Shown here piece by piece: positions 22,690 to 34,375 of a stretch of DNA of 64,000 nucleotides. Numbering within the stretch: position 1 is the first letter of the stretch; each line of letters opens with the position of its first letter. Source of the DNA: Cricetomys ansorgei (lineage: Eukaryota > Chordata > Mammalia > Rodentia > Nesomyidae); NCBI GenBank assembly GCA_026225945.1, contig JAMJFZ010001074.1, positions 4,336,001 to 4,400,000 of the forward strand, in the 5' to 3' direction. Under the pieces are notes generated by a model. It did not search any database, was not told the origin of the DNA, and saw only the letters and a list, made by a program, of their open reading frames with translations. The position numbers and the translations under genes are program-made.

Positions 22690-23010
22690 TTGCTAGGAAA
22701 GGAAAATTAGTTTTTGTTTGTTTGTTCTCAAAGGAGTATCACTGGCTATATCAACAGCACTTAGGCTAGCGCCATACTCAAGAGAAGTTGGTAATCCAAA
22801 AAGAACTCCACATTTGTGTGTGTCCTTTTGTATTGTTTGGTATTTTTTGTGTTATTGTTCTTTTTCTTTCTCTCTTTGTTTTTTTTTTCTTTTTTTGATT
22901 CTTGTTTGATTTGTTTCATTTTGTTTGTGAGAGAAAAGAAAAAAAAAGTTTCTTGGATGCTAAAGTGGTAGTGGGGAAAGAAAAAGATCAAAATATATTT
23001 TCTGAAGATA
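22690..23010 (+). mobile_element. L1 retrotransposon, 3' UTR tail (second of two)
   Basis: GTATCACTGGCTATATCAAC, CGCCATACTCAAGAGAAGTT and AAAAAGAACTCCACA are followed by a T/G-rich run (22830-22930). It ends in GAGAGAAAAG and GATCAAAATATATTTTC. This is a different L1 3' UTR subtype from the copy just upstream, so the pair is two insertions rather than one element. Confidence 0.7.
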
Positions 23011-26000
23011 TTTCAATAGGAGCCATAAAATTATAATATAAAGGTAATACTTTCATGATTAAATTCATTTTGTTTTGGTAAGTCCAAATAAAATAAAATC
23101 TTGACCTTGAAGAAGCTCAGCGTGTATTGTTTTAGTGAAATGGAAGAAAGTATAGACCAAGTTCAAGAACCAGTAGGATTTTAGAACTACATATGGTAAA
23201 AGTAACTTATTTACTGTACACAACAGTACTCTGACTGTATCCTGTCCAGTTTTAGTGGACACATTCTTGGGCGTTGGAGTGGTAAGGTGGACACATTCTT
23301 GGGCATTGAAGTGGTAAGGTGATTTATTGTAGATAATAATTTTATTTTTCATTATGGTCTGTATTGAAATTTTCCCTGCTATTTTTCCCCTTATGGAAAT
23401 TCTCCTCCCATAGAGAAAAGCTTTGAAAAATGCTGAATATTTGTCATGTAAACTACTTACATTATTTCAATCTGTGAAAAACACTGTGTAAGTCCTTTAG
23501 GTTAACCCTGAATTTTTACATCAGAAAGGAACATTGGCAATGAGATACAAATGAAAATATACCATTTATAATAACCAATTCTTGATGAAAATATAAGCAT
23601 CTAAGCTCATAACACAGAGGTCTTCTATAACAGTCACAAATGCAAGGGAAAGGAGAAAGAAAGTGTTTATTCCCCAAACTGAAGATATGGATAAGAGAGT
23701 ATTATGACTTTCAGTCCTCATTTGCAGCTCTCTCTCAAAGCATCATCACATACCATAGCTTTCGTTCTGCAACAGTAATGATGCTGTTTCAGATATAATG
23801 GAACAGGAAAGCAGGCCATACACGAAGCAGCAGGAAGCCATTGTGCTGAAATACAGCTCCTTTTATGGAAAAGACTTAATAGGAATCTCACTGTGACAAA
23901 AGCAAGTTATTGTGATATAGGTAAATCATCTTTTCAGACATTTTAAGTCTTAGTAGCTTGTATGTGGAAATAATCACACACATAAATGGAGTTCCTAGAA
24001 GTTTTTGCAAAACCTATAATTTGGATGCATCTGTGGATGAATACAATGAGCCAAATATGTTTAGAAACACTCCATCTGACTTTCTATAAATATGATCTTA
24101 ATATATGCAGAAAAAGTTTCGGCATGATACTATGAAATATATTTGACATCAAACGTGATTTGTAAGCTGGTCTTTCTCAGCTGGCAAAATCTTACACCTT
24201 AGACTTCTGAGTGCTGCTACCACAAGTGCCTGAATATTAAGAAATGCTTAAAACAAAAGAAATTGGGAAATCTACAATTAAATTAAATTTTTAGTATCAT
24301 ATTCGTTGACCTTGATTCTTATTTTGATAAAAAAGTAAAAAAAAAAAAAAAACACATTCAAATATTTTTAAGATCAACTGAACTGAAATGTTAAGTTATC
24401 CAACTGTTTCAATGGCACAAACATGTCTATTGGATTTTGACTTATATTTGAACCATTATGTCGATACCAGCTATCAACCTCTGTATATATTTCATTATAT
24501 ACATGCTAAAAGTCAAATTGATGGTTCATTGGAACAATGATACATTTCTCATTAGCTTCCCACAATTGTTTAGGGTAGTTTACTTGTCAGCAACAAGCAA
24601 TAGAATTACCAGTTTTGCCAAATTGTCATCTACGTCTACTTTTGTCAGAGCTCCATCCCCTCCTCTCTTGAGCTCCAGATTAATGTGCTGTGTATCTGGG
24701 TTTCTATGAGGACTCAATGAAAATAACCATTTTTCTTCTTCATTTTACACATGCAGAAACATATTTATATACACATACATATATGTACCTATGTATTCTG
24801 TTCTGAAATGTCTATTTAATACATGTCCATTCATGAATTTGGTTGCTGTTTTTCCTCTTGAATTGGAATAACACATTGTGGATGCAGGTCTTTAGTAAAA
24901 TTAATTATTTCAAATAATTTTGCCTATCTGTAACCTGGACTTTTACTTACCTAACAGGTATACAAAGAAGAAATGTTCTACTTTAATAAATAGCCATTTT
25001 TCTTAAGCCTAGAACATTTATAGATGCTGGAAAATTATTTTTCAATGCTGTCTACATCAGTATTTACACTATCTTAATTCCCATCCAAACCCATATCGTG
25101 TATTTCTAACATTTTTTTCTTAACAGTATTTTAACATGTTTAGTCCAACTCAGTAATCAAATATTTTATGAGTATAAACATGAGTATTTTGAAGGTAATT
25201 TGACAGTATAAGCAGTCAGGAATATAACAATAATAACTCTAACCCTAGGACTTACGACCTCCCTATTCATGATATTTTTTTTTTTATAAAATTACAGTGT
25301 CAGATATAAAATTCCGTACTGTGGAGCAGGCTTCCAATCTGATCAGAAAACAATTAATTACTAAATGACAGTAATGCACCTATGCATTTAAGGTCATATC
25401 TTTTCTACTAGGTCAGAAGTAGGAAACAGCCAATTTTGGATGATACTATTGACAGCTTTTTCCCACAAATGATTTCCATAAAATCATTTGACACTGTGAA
25501 AATTAGACAACAGAAAGTTTCCTAGTTAGTTTCAGACTGGGTCCTCTGTAAGTCTAAAGTCACTATGTCTGATGTCTTCATCACATTGTCTTGGTGGGCA
25601 ACTAAGGAAAGTGTCAATAGGCTGTATTGTTTTGGAAACCTCTGTGACTTTTTTGGCCAATAACTCTCGGGGGAGTATGCAATGTCTTTCACTGCGATTT
25701 CAATTAAATTACCAATATCTTCTGGGAATAGCATTGCCATTCATGCAGATAATAACATTTAAAGTTTACTTTCTTATCACATTCCAAAATCACTTTACTA
25801 ATTAGTTGGTTTACATAAGAATTCCTTATAATTTTTGTTTTGGTTAGGCTACTCTCTACCCACTCTTGTATCTTATTATCTCGTCCCCTACTTAATTATT
25901 TAATCTCTGGTACATGATGTTGTCAATATGTAGACTTATTTTGGAGATATTCTAGCCGCCTAAATTAAAAAAATACATTATGCATAATTTTAATGTGAGA

Positions 26001-26505
26001 ATTAATTTTTAATAAATAATTCAAATATAGGAAAATTAACTAAAGTTTTAATAGATTTATATATACAACAAAATCATTCTAAAAATAATTAAATAATAAA
26101 ACAGAATAAAAAGGAGACTGTTCTAATAAAGTTACATCCATTTCAATTTTGACATATCATTTTTACAAGAATATCAAACAAACTTTCCAAATTTATTTAT
26201 TGAACCTGTGAAAAATGGAAAATTATAGATAAGTTATAAAACTTTACTCTTTGTGAAGTGACTTCAGTTTTCACCTATTAGCCAACTATGTAAAATATCA
26301 TGAATCTATGATATCTTGAATCCCAATAGGAGAGCACGGGCAGTGTTCAGACCACAATAGATAGGCTGCGTATCCACAGGTATGCTACTTACCCTTTCTC
26401 TTTTCTGGCTTTCTGATACCTTCTAATGAAGACTATAATTAAACCTACTCCAATGAAGTTCATGGGTAGTATATTAAAGCATTACATTTATTATTAATAG
26501 TATGA
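23011..26505. other. Unique AT-rich DNA
   Basis: About 3.5 kb without gene or dispersed repeat that I can name. It contains a 32-base tandem duplication (23255-23318) and an A-run near 24333. Open frames at 24458-24709 and 25522-25805 show no protein features. Confidence 0.5.
23255..23318. repeat. 32-bp tandem duplication
   Basis: GTGGACACATTCTTGGGC starts both units (23255 and 23287). The units differ at two G-to-A positions. Confidence 0.95.
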
Positions 26506-26506
26506 G

Positions 26507-26640
26507 CAAATGGGTATGGTGGCTCAGATGTAGAGGTAGGTGGATAACAATTATGTCAATGCCAGATGGGTCTACATTAAGAATACTAGATCAGTCAAGG
26601 TTACAAGTGAGACTCTATCCTCAAAAGAAAATATAATTTT
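26507..26640 (+). mobile_element. Old B1 SINE
   Basis: GGGTATGGTGGCTCAGATG, GTAGGTGGATAACAATTATG, GATCAGTCAAGGTTACAAG and GTGAGACTCTATCCTCAAAA keep the B1 block order at high divergence, with an A-rich tail. Confidence 0.65.
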
Positions 26641-27556
26641 ATTGTTGAGATAGTAAACTTAGCTATTAGCAAAATTATATTAGGCAATCCTCGTATAATT
26701 TATTCAATACACAAGCATTTGAATGCAGGAATTGGCATGACTTTATTTTCAAAAATATGGTATGCCATTTTGTCTATGAATAATTATATATTTCACTACC
26801 CAGGCTGAAAAATGTAGTTTTATGAAAATTACAAAGGTGTTTCCAATACTTCATTTCACCAATTCGTAGCAGGTACAGCTACTGTGGTAGTAGTAGTAAG
26901 TAAATGTAAATAAATGCTATCCACTAAATGAGGAGTAACCCAGCAAATGTTTCCAAGTGACTAGCTGAATTCACTGTACCTTTGCAGAAAAATCTCCTCT
27001 AACATCTTTTCATGTAAATATATGCCAACCATCATTTTCCTGATGATTTATTTCAATGCCTGCAAATCATAACATTGACAACTCTCGAGTAATCCAAAAT
27101 TTTGATCAGTGAATGACTTGTAAGATCCTTAAAACAGGAAATCCAAATTTTACCTATAAAACATACATCACAGATTCAGAGACAATGTTTAGAATATAAT
27201 AAACAAATTAAAATGTCTCATGTTATATGATTATGAGGTAATATGCCCACCTGAAATATGATTTGTGTTTTTATAATACCTTAAATAAATAAAACGTAAA
27301 GAAACAGAGAGAGGACCAAGGACAGATACTGGAAGACACTCATACTAAATCATGCCTCTTATCAGCTTATGGAGCTTGTTGAGTTATAGACAATTTTTGG
27401 AATAGTAAAAAATCGCAGGGCAAAATACAGAATCTATTTGGATTTCATTCTGGTGTGTAACTGATCAGTCTTGTTAACTTTACATTTTCTAACATTATAA
27501 AAATATTAAATGTATTTTCCTCCATAAAAAGAAAATCCATGCAATGTTTTATTATT

Positions 27557-27592
<36 letters not shown>

Positions 27593-28095
27593 CTGTATGA
27601 TACTGAAGACCAAGTCCGGATTCTCACACATCCTACTAGAGTATTACACCACAAAGATGTGAGCCCAGACACATAGAATGGTTTAAATTTGGTCACTATT
27701 GTAAAACTGCTACAGTGAATTATTGAAGTAATCATTGTAGGATCACTTCAAATGTCCCACTTTTATTTATTGGTTCAAAAATCCCATTTCTCAGCAAAGA
27801 ACAGACCCAGCCTCTTTCAAATAGATCTGAAGAAGTTATTTTGTGAACAGACAGTGATATTGAACTTTTACTGTGATGATCTATTTATACTGTTAAGGAA
27901 CACTGAGTTTGTGAACTCGCTCATCTAAGCTTGCTTTATTAACCGTGGGAAGGTATGATGACTGATGCAAGAGTTTTCCTGGAGCAGTTTATAAATCTAT
28001 AAACAGTCTTATTAAAAGAATGAAATATTTAAAAATACTTAAAAAAGAATTAAAAGAATTAAATTTCTGACAAAACACTGAAAGCATAGGCACTA
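26641..28095. other. Unique DNA with one GT microsatellite
   Basis: No gene or dispersed repeat recognised. A (GT)n tract lies at 27559-27591. Confidence 0.5.
27559..27591. repeat. (GT)16 microsatellite
   Basis: A pure GT run. Confidence 0.95.
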
Positions 28096-28099
28096 AAAA

Positions 28100-29490
28100 T
28101 AAAAATTAATAATGAGTGCTCATGAATCTGAAAAGCTTCCATATGGCAAATGACACTATTATTCAGACAAAGCAAAAGAACTGAGAATTTACAAAGATTT
28201 TTTTTACAAACTACACATTTGACAGAGGGCTAGTATCTAAAATATACAATTAACTAAAAAATAAAACTTGGACTTCAAGGAAACAAATAACAAAATTATG
28301 CAATTAGAAGAAAATCAACCTAAGTGAAATAACCCAGATTCAGAAGACAAAGGGCTAAATGTGGATGTTAGCTGTTAAGTCTTAGATAAATCGCAGAGCA
28401 TAAATATGTTATAAAGTACTATGGGAGATATATGGCTCTCCCTGGAAGGAGAAATATAATAGATAGATATTGATGATCAAGAAACAGTGGCTGGAACAGG
28501 AGGGTCAAATGAGTAGGGGAAGGTTAGAATGGAGAGAGTGACTATGAGGAGGGACAGTTAAAACTAAGGGCCTTTTGAGAATTTACAAAGACACCTAATA
28601 TGCTAGAAGCATTCTAAAACATATACATATATAAAGGAGATCTACATAAAATTGACAAATAATGGGTGACAGAGTCAATACTAGACATCTCTCATCATTA
28701 AATGGAGCTTCCAGTACTAGGAAATGATTATATCTCATGGAGTTACTGGCAAAAGGAGCCCCATGAAAAATCATAAATACCAAGGCTATTGCCAAGGCTC
28801 TTGATTAAGCTCCCCAAACTGATGGTAAGTCTGGATTGCTGAAGAAAACAATATCACAGCTCACTGAATATGGAGAAGTTGAGGCAGTGCCTACATAGAC
28901 CCTTTAAACTATACTGACTACTGTTCATGGTACTAAAAAGTACTCCGATCCTCTGATCGCTATCAAATGAGAAAGGGAAAACCTAAGCCAACAATACCTT
29001 TCAATCTACAATGATAATCTGTCTACAAGATGTGCTATACAATCGTGAAACAAACTGATGAGAGTAATGGACCAATAACAGATTTGATTTAATGACCCCT
29101 CTGTGAGTTGGAACTCTGATACCATGCTTGGCTGGTTAAGAGCCTGAGACTGGAAAAGTGAGTGATCTAAGAAAAAAACAAATAGTACTATTCTGCTAAA
29201 GTGACATAGCAATGCAACATCTAATAAACATTATCCTGTTCTCCTAGATGAGTGAGTTGCTTTGCCACCATCAGAGAAGCTTCCTCCTATAGTAGACGAG
29301 AAAAATGCAGAGACCTGCAATTGAATAATTTGCAGAGCATGAAAAACCTTGGTAAACTCAGTCCTAAATAGGATGTTTCCATCCCTCCTATCAGGGCTCA
29401 GGGGGCCCTGCAGAACAGGAATTGAATGATAGTAAGTGTGAGAAGGTATGGAGGATGTTTTTTTTAATTCTGACTTCCTCTTATAAGGAC
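28100..29490 (+). mobile_element. L1 retrotransposon: end of ORF2 plus 3' UTR
   Basis: The first 200 bases carry the ORF2 C-terminal blocks GAAAAGCTTCCATATGGCAA, ACATTTGACAGAGGGCTAGT and TCTAAAATATACAATTAACT. A 3' UTR follows with CTAAGTGAAATAACCCAGA, GGAGGGTCAAATGAGTAG, ATGCAGAGACCTGCAATTG and CAGGGCTCAGGGGG. The reading frame is broken by many stops. At about 1.4 kb it is the longest L1 3' piece here and is 5'-truncated. The large middle segment (28600-29250) is assigned by position rather than clear similarity. Confidence 0.65.
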
Positions 29491-30462
29491 TCTATTCAAC
29501 TAAAAAAAGAGGTTATCTCCCAATTTCAACATTTGTCATCACATCTACAAATTTATTGATATGATATATACACAGGTTTGGAGGACTGGGACATGATCAT
29601 TTTCTATAGACTATTCTTCAGTTTTCTCCTGTAGGTAAGGAAGTAGGATTGCTTCATTTAATGAAGAGTATATGTCTTAGTTTACTGGCATGCAGTTTCT
29701 GTAAAGCTTTCAAAAAATTTCAACATTTACCACTGATAACTGTGGAAATTTGAAATTGCACTTAACAACAATTCAGCATATTTAACGTGTTTCAAGGCAT
29801 AAAGATTTTTTTTTCTTTTTCATAAACAACCCAGTGTTATTTTCAGACTAACACCAAGGAAAGCACTTTCAATATTCAAAGTCATTTTTCTTCGAAGTTC
29901 TGTTATCCAGTTTTAAGCTGATACCCCTCTCTGGCTTCTTGAATTGTTAGTTTTTCTCTTCTCACTTTGCTATTGTGTAAAATACTCAGTTTTCTGATTC
30001 AATGTCTATAAGAGCTCCACTCAAACCAAGTACTTCACGTTTTGCATTCTACCTGAGCAGTCGTATCTACTACTTCAAGGCCTACCATATCAGCAGTTTT
30101 CATATTCCTATCTTTTCTCTTTATTTTCTACTCAAAGAGCTAAGTTTCACACCTCTCCTCTGACCTTCTGCAAAACGATTCTGTCTTTCAAATATAGAAG
30201 TCAACATAGGCTATCAATGAATTTCATGCACAAACTATTAGACATACTAAATAAACTTCCTTTACAACATGATGGATTATTTTAGCAATCAGAAGATGAG
30301 TAAAGCATAAAATATTCACAGTTAATTTATTTCAATTTATAGATGAAAAAAATGCTAAAGTGAATAAATTCTGTCTGACTTTTAATAATTATGAAAGAGG
30401 AAATATCAAAGAGAAAAATTTTGTTGGGTGTTCTGAATGTTTATGTGGGGGAAGGGGTTCAA
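29491..30462. other. Unique AT-rich DNA
   Basis: No repeat or gene recognised. Confidence 0.5.
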
Positions 30463-30625
30463 CATATGCGAAGTGGTGAAGCATGCCTTTAATACCAGCA
30501 CTCAGGGGGAAGAGGCTGGTGGATCTCTGTGAGTTCAAGGACAGGCTGGTCTACAGAGTGAGTTCCAGGACATGCAGAATTATGACAGAGAAACCCTGTC
30601 TTGAAAGACCAAAAAAAAAAAAAAA
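30463..30625 (+). mobile_element. B1 SINE
   Basis: GCATGCCTTTAATACCAGCA, GGTGGATCTCTGTGAGTTCA, CAGGCTGGTCTACAGAGTGA, GTTCCAGGACATGCAG, GACAGAGAAACCCTGTCTTG and an A15 tail. It carries AATTATGACAGAG in place of the usual CTACACAGAG. Confidence 0.92.
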
Positions 30626-30863
30626 TGTTGGGGTATGTATTAGAATGGCTTTGTACTGTAGAGGCATACAGGGAGAGATTTAGCTTATTTTGTATTTGAA
30701 CTATATTAGTAGTAGCAAAATCACCATAATAATTTTTGTGTTTTTCATTTCTCAATGAATAAACAATACAGCACCTACAGATTTTCAAATGATCTTCTTC
30801 ATAGATTTACTATGGCCAAGATTACAAATCATTACCCAAAAGTCATTCAGAGCATAGCTAGCT

Positions 30864-31488
30864 GCGTTAGTTGGATTCTCTGGAGGAACAAAACTAACAG
30901 AATGAGTGTGTATTTTAAGAGGATTTATTAGACTGCCTTGAATGGTTATGATTCAGATAGGTCAACAATGAATGTCTGCACATTGAAGAGACTGAGAAGT
31001 GATAGCTAACTGTTTAGTTTACAAGGATGAGGGCCTCCATGGTCCCAATATTGCCCTGAAGGCCTACACAGTTCCTGGGGAGTCTTAGATCTACAGAGTT
31101 TTGAAAGACCTAAAAGACTGTGTTTTGATATAAACAGAAAAGGTGGGGTGGCAGCAACAGAGTAGATAAACTGGTGAGTAGGGTAGGTGAATTGCCAATG
31201 AAATGTAGAGGGAAGCAGGAAGAAAAGAAAAGAAAAAAGAAAAGAAAAGAAAAGAAAAGAAAAGAAAAGAAAAGAAAAGAAAAGAAAAGAAAAGAAAAGA
31301 AAAGAAAAGAAAAGAAAAGAAAAGGCTTTCTTCCTGGAGTTCCTTATATATCAGAGGCCTCCCACATTTAAGAGGGGTCTTCCCACTTCTAAAAAGCTAG
31401 TTAAGAAAATCCCCCACTGGTGTGACCACAGTCTTGTCCCATGGGGATTCTAAATATTGTCAAGTTGACAATGAATGCTAATTATCAC
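30864..31488. mobile_element. Rodent MER-type element with AAAAG array
   Basis: It starts GCGTTAGTTGGATTCTCTGG, AACAAAACTAACAGAATGAG and ends ACTGGTGTGACCAC ... TCAAGTTGACAATGAATGC. The start (GTTAGTT) and the end (CAAGTTNACAAT...ATCAC) resemble the element at 40640-41667, so the two are probably related. The family name is not certain. A pentanucleotide array (31219-31324) has expanded inside it. Confidence 0.55.
31219..31324. repeat. (AAAAG)n pentanucleotide array
   Basis: About 20 near-perfect AAAAG units, uninterrupted from about 31237 on. The lysine/arginine-rich open frame across it (31174-31371) is a product of the repeat. Confidence 0.95.
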
Positions 31489-33938
31489 CCTAATTCTCAC
31501 TTAGTTTCTTAAAATTTCGCAAAGTGTTAATATATTTATATTCTGAATATTTTATAGTCAGAGTAAACAAACAAAAATTACTAAAAAGTGACCCATAAAC
31601 AGACTCTACGGATGGAATCATGATGTGTGGTATTGTTTTGATTTCTTTTGTTTTTCTTGGTTTGCATTTCCTCTCCTTTGGTAACATTAGCAAATTATTC
31701 TTGTGTTAGATATAGCCCTTCTTTAACTTGATATTTGACATTTTACTTAGTTATAATGAGAGGAAACCATGACATGTTCTCTTATTTTTTGCCTTTTCTT
31801 TTTTGATATTATTTAAATTCCATATACATGGGCAAACACTAACACATATGTGCTTTCATAATAATTTCAAAAATAAGAAGGTAAACATGAACAAAACAAG
31901 TTGATACAACCTTTTTAAAAAGGAAAACATAGATACCACATGCAAACTGTATAATAAAACTACTGAATATGAATTCATCTGAGGACCAAATTTGCAAACC
32001 AAACTCCCAGATTCTATACCTCTCTAATGAAAGGTAAAGCATAGAGAGTCCACAAGCATAGCCTTTATGCCAGTTTTGAGTCCGGAAGTCACGAGACATT
32101 CAGAAGCTTAAATTGAGTTCAACAAGAGTTAATGCATGATTTTATTTCCAGTGTAATATATACTTATAGGTAAAACTAATTTACTTCTGTAACCATCTTT
32201 GTTTATTCAGGTCATTTAGTAAAAATATATCTAGGAAATGTGCTTCACAATTTAGTCTCAGGGGTCATAACAACTATATTTTGAAGCTTTGAGAAGCTCT
32301 GCATGTGAACCAGAATGGGATTATGAAAAAAGCCTTTGTTTATTGTGTGGTTTAAGAACCTCAACAACTGCTATTTCTTGAAAAAGTCCTAATTTTGTAT
32401 TAAACTACTGGTACCTAAGAAGTAGGCCTTCAACTGTGAACTGAAAACATGCTATCTAGTAGCTAGTAAACATGCTATCTCTGATGTCACACTCTTATGT
32501 TCTACCGTTTTTTCAGTGGTTCCTCAAAAAAACAGTTGCAGCATTGAACTCTTACTTTGTCAAATTTCCCCATCCAATTTGAGGTTTTAAAAGCAGAAGG
32601 AACTTCAATAGCACTCTTTATATGCCCTATTATTTTTCATGGTGGTACGAGTGTTCACAGAGGACAATCACGCTCTGCTCACTCAACTTGAGACTGTGAC
32701 ATTAGAGACACATAAAACATGTGAATGCATGATGATTGGTGACTCTTAAATGCCCTCCTCATATGCATCACATTTTAGACAAGGTGTTGTGTCACAGTTT
32801 TATGTTCTTTCAGAAGTCGTGCCTGCGTTGGTGTTCTCTTAGTTATGCTTTATTTACAAGTTAGATTGCGGACAGGTTTATGTCAAATTTCTTACCTTGC
32901 TTCACAGTTTCATAGCAGTGGCAGTGATCATGCTAAAGCAACAGGAAGAAAAGGCAAAAGGCACATTTTAGAAACCTTAATTTATTACTCGTGAAGTGAG
33001 TATTCACACTGTCTCCAAAGTTTTTATGGTTAAGATGAAATATCTACGCATTGTGACAGTTTTTTAAACTTAATATTTCCAAAAATGAACCATTACCTTT
33101 TCTCAAAACTTAAAGTAACTTAGATATTTTCTTATGATTTTGAATCAAAAATGTCTTGATACATAAGGGATAAGTTTCAGGAATGCTGAAAGACAATTAA
33201 TAAACTAAATATAAGTAGAAAGAGTAATAATGTTTTTCATATATGTTTTTATAATTCCAAGTAAATTCTCTAAATGGATACATATTTATATAGATTGCCT
33301 GTATAACTATGTTTTTATGTGTGTATTAAAATGGAGTCAAAGAACAAAAAATACTTCAACTCGAGCAGTAAGTGATAAGTTGCTTTACATAAAAAGAAAT
33401 TTTCCATATCATGCACATATCCTTAATATATAGAACTTTGTCAATCTTCTCATGCCATTTTGAATTTCAACAAAATTATACTCACTATTTAAAATTTACT
33501 TTAGAAATTTTAGTTCTCAACTAATTTTAGATCACCACCCCTCATATATCTTTTCATTATGAAAACTGTGTTATCTTAAGATACCATGATTCTCCAATTT
33601 TAAGTGTTCTCTTCATTCTAAGGTTAAGCCACAACTGCTTTTGTCAAAGATAAGCTAAAGCATTTCATGAGAAAAAACAAGACTAGAAAACAAATAGAAA
33701 ATCTACAGTCTCTGAAACTGTTTTAAGTTTTATTCCTGTATTAGACTTGATCAGAAGAAATGAACAACACCTGTTTTTCCATAGTAGCAATTTCCCATTG
33801 AACCATTTGGTCCTTTTGTTGCTTAAAAGTGAGAATCTTTTCACATGCTTATTGTCCAATTATATGCATCAAAATTATGATAATTTTCATTTTTTAAGAC
33901 CAATAATAGAAATAAGGAAATTAAACTATAGGCTTCCT
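31489..33938. other. Unique AT-rich DNA
   Basis: No gene or dispersed repeat recognised. The segment 32620-33000 has higher complexity and is flagged as a possible conserved element. Confidence 0.5.
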
Positions 33939-33939
33939 C

Positions 33940-34143
33940 TCAGTAGGCCAGAGAGATGACTGGGCTGGTAGAAGTTCATGCAAGAGTACCAATGACCTGA
34001 GTTCAATCTCCAGAGCCCAGGAGATGGCAGAAGAGTATTTTGTCCTGAGTGAGTTACAATGTGAACACGCACACACACACACACACACGCACCACACACA
34101 AAGATGCATACATACACACAAACACAGGCAAACAGACACATCC

Positions 34144-34189
<46 letters not shown>

Positions 34190-34230
34190 AGAAATGCACA
34201 CAGATCAAGTTTAGTAAAGATATATTTTGA
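33940..34230 (+). mobile_element. tRNA-derived SINE with compound microsatellite tail
   Basis: AGGCCAGAGAGATGACTGGG, AAGAGTACCAATGACCTGAG, TTCAATCTCCAGAGCCCAGG and AGATGGCAGAAG match the tRNA-type rodent SINE body. The tail has become CA, then TC (34146-34163), then CA again (34164-34190). Confidence 0.7.
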
Positions 34231-34375
34231 AATATATATATATATATATAATTATAGTTATATATTACATAATTATATATTATATTTATATTATATATCA
34301 TATATAAAATATATAAATATATAAAATAATTTTATATAAAATATATGTTATAATATATAATAAATAATTATATGT
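34066..34375. repeat. Compound (CA)n-(TC)n-(CA)n-(TA)n region
   Basis: CA runs (34069-34091 and 34164-34190), a TC run (34146-34163), and then 130 bases almost wholly of A and T from 34232 with (TA)n and many small palindromes. Open frames of poly His-Thr, Ser-Leu or Cys-Val here are translated repeats. Confidence 0.9.

Noticed and set aside
31219..31324. Regular repeat array considered as CRISPR-like
   Set aside because: It is a pentanucleotide microsatellite with no spacers, in a rodent genome.
33926..34324. Several overlapping open frames on both strands
   Set aside because: They are translated CA, TC and TA repeats.
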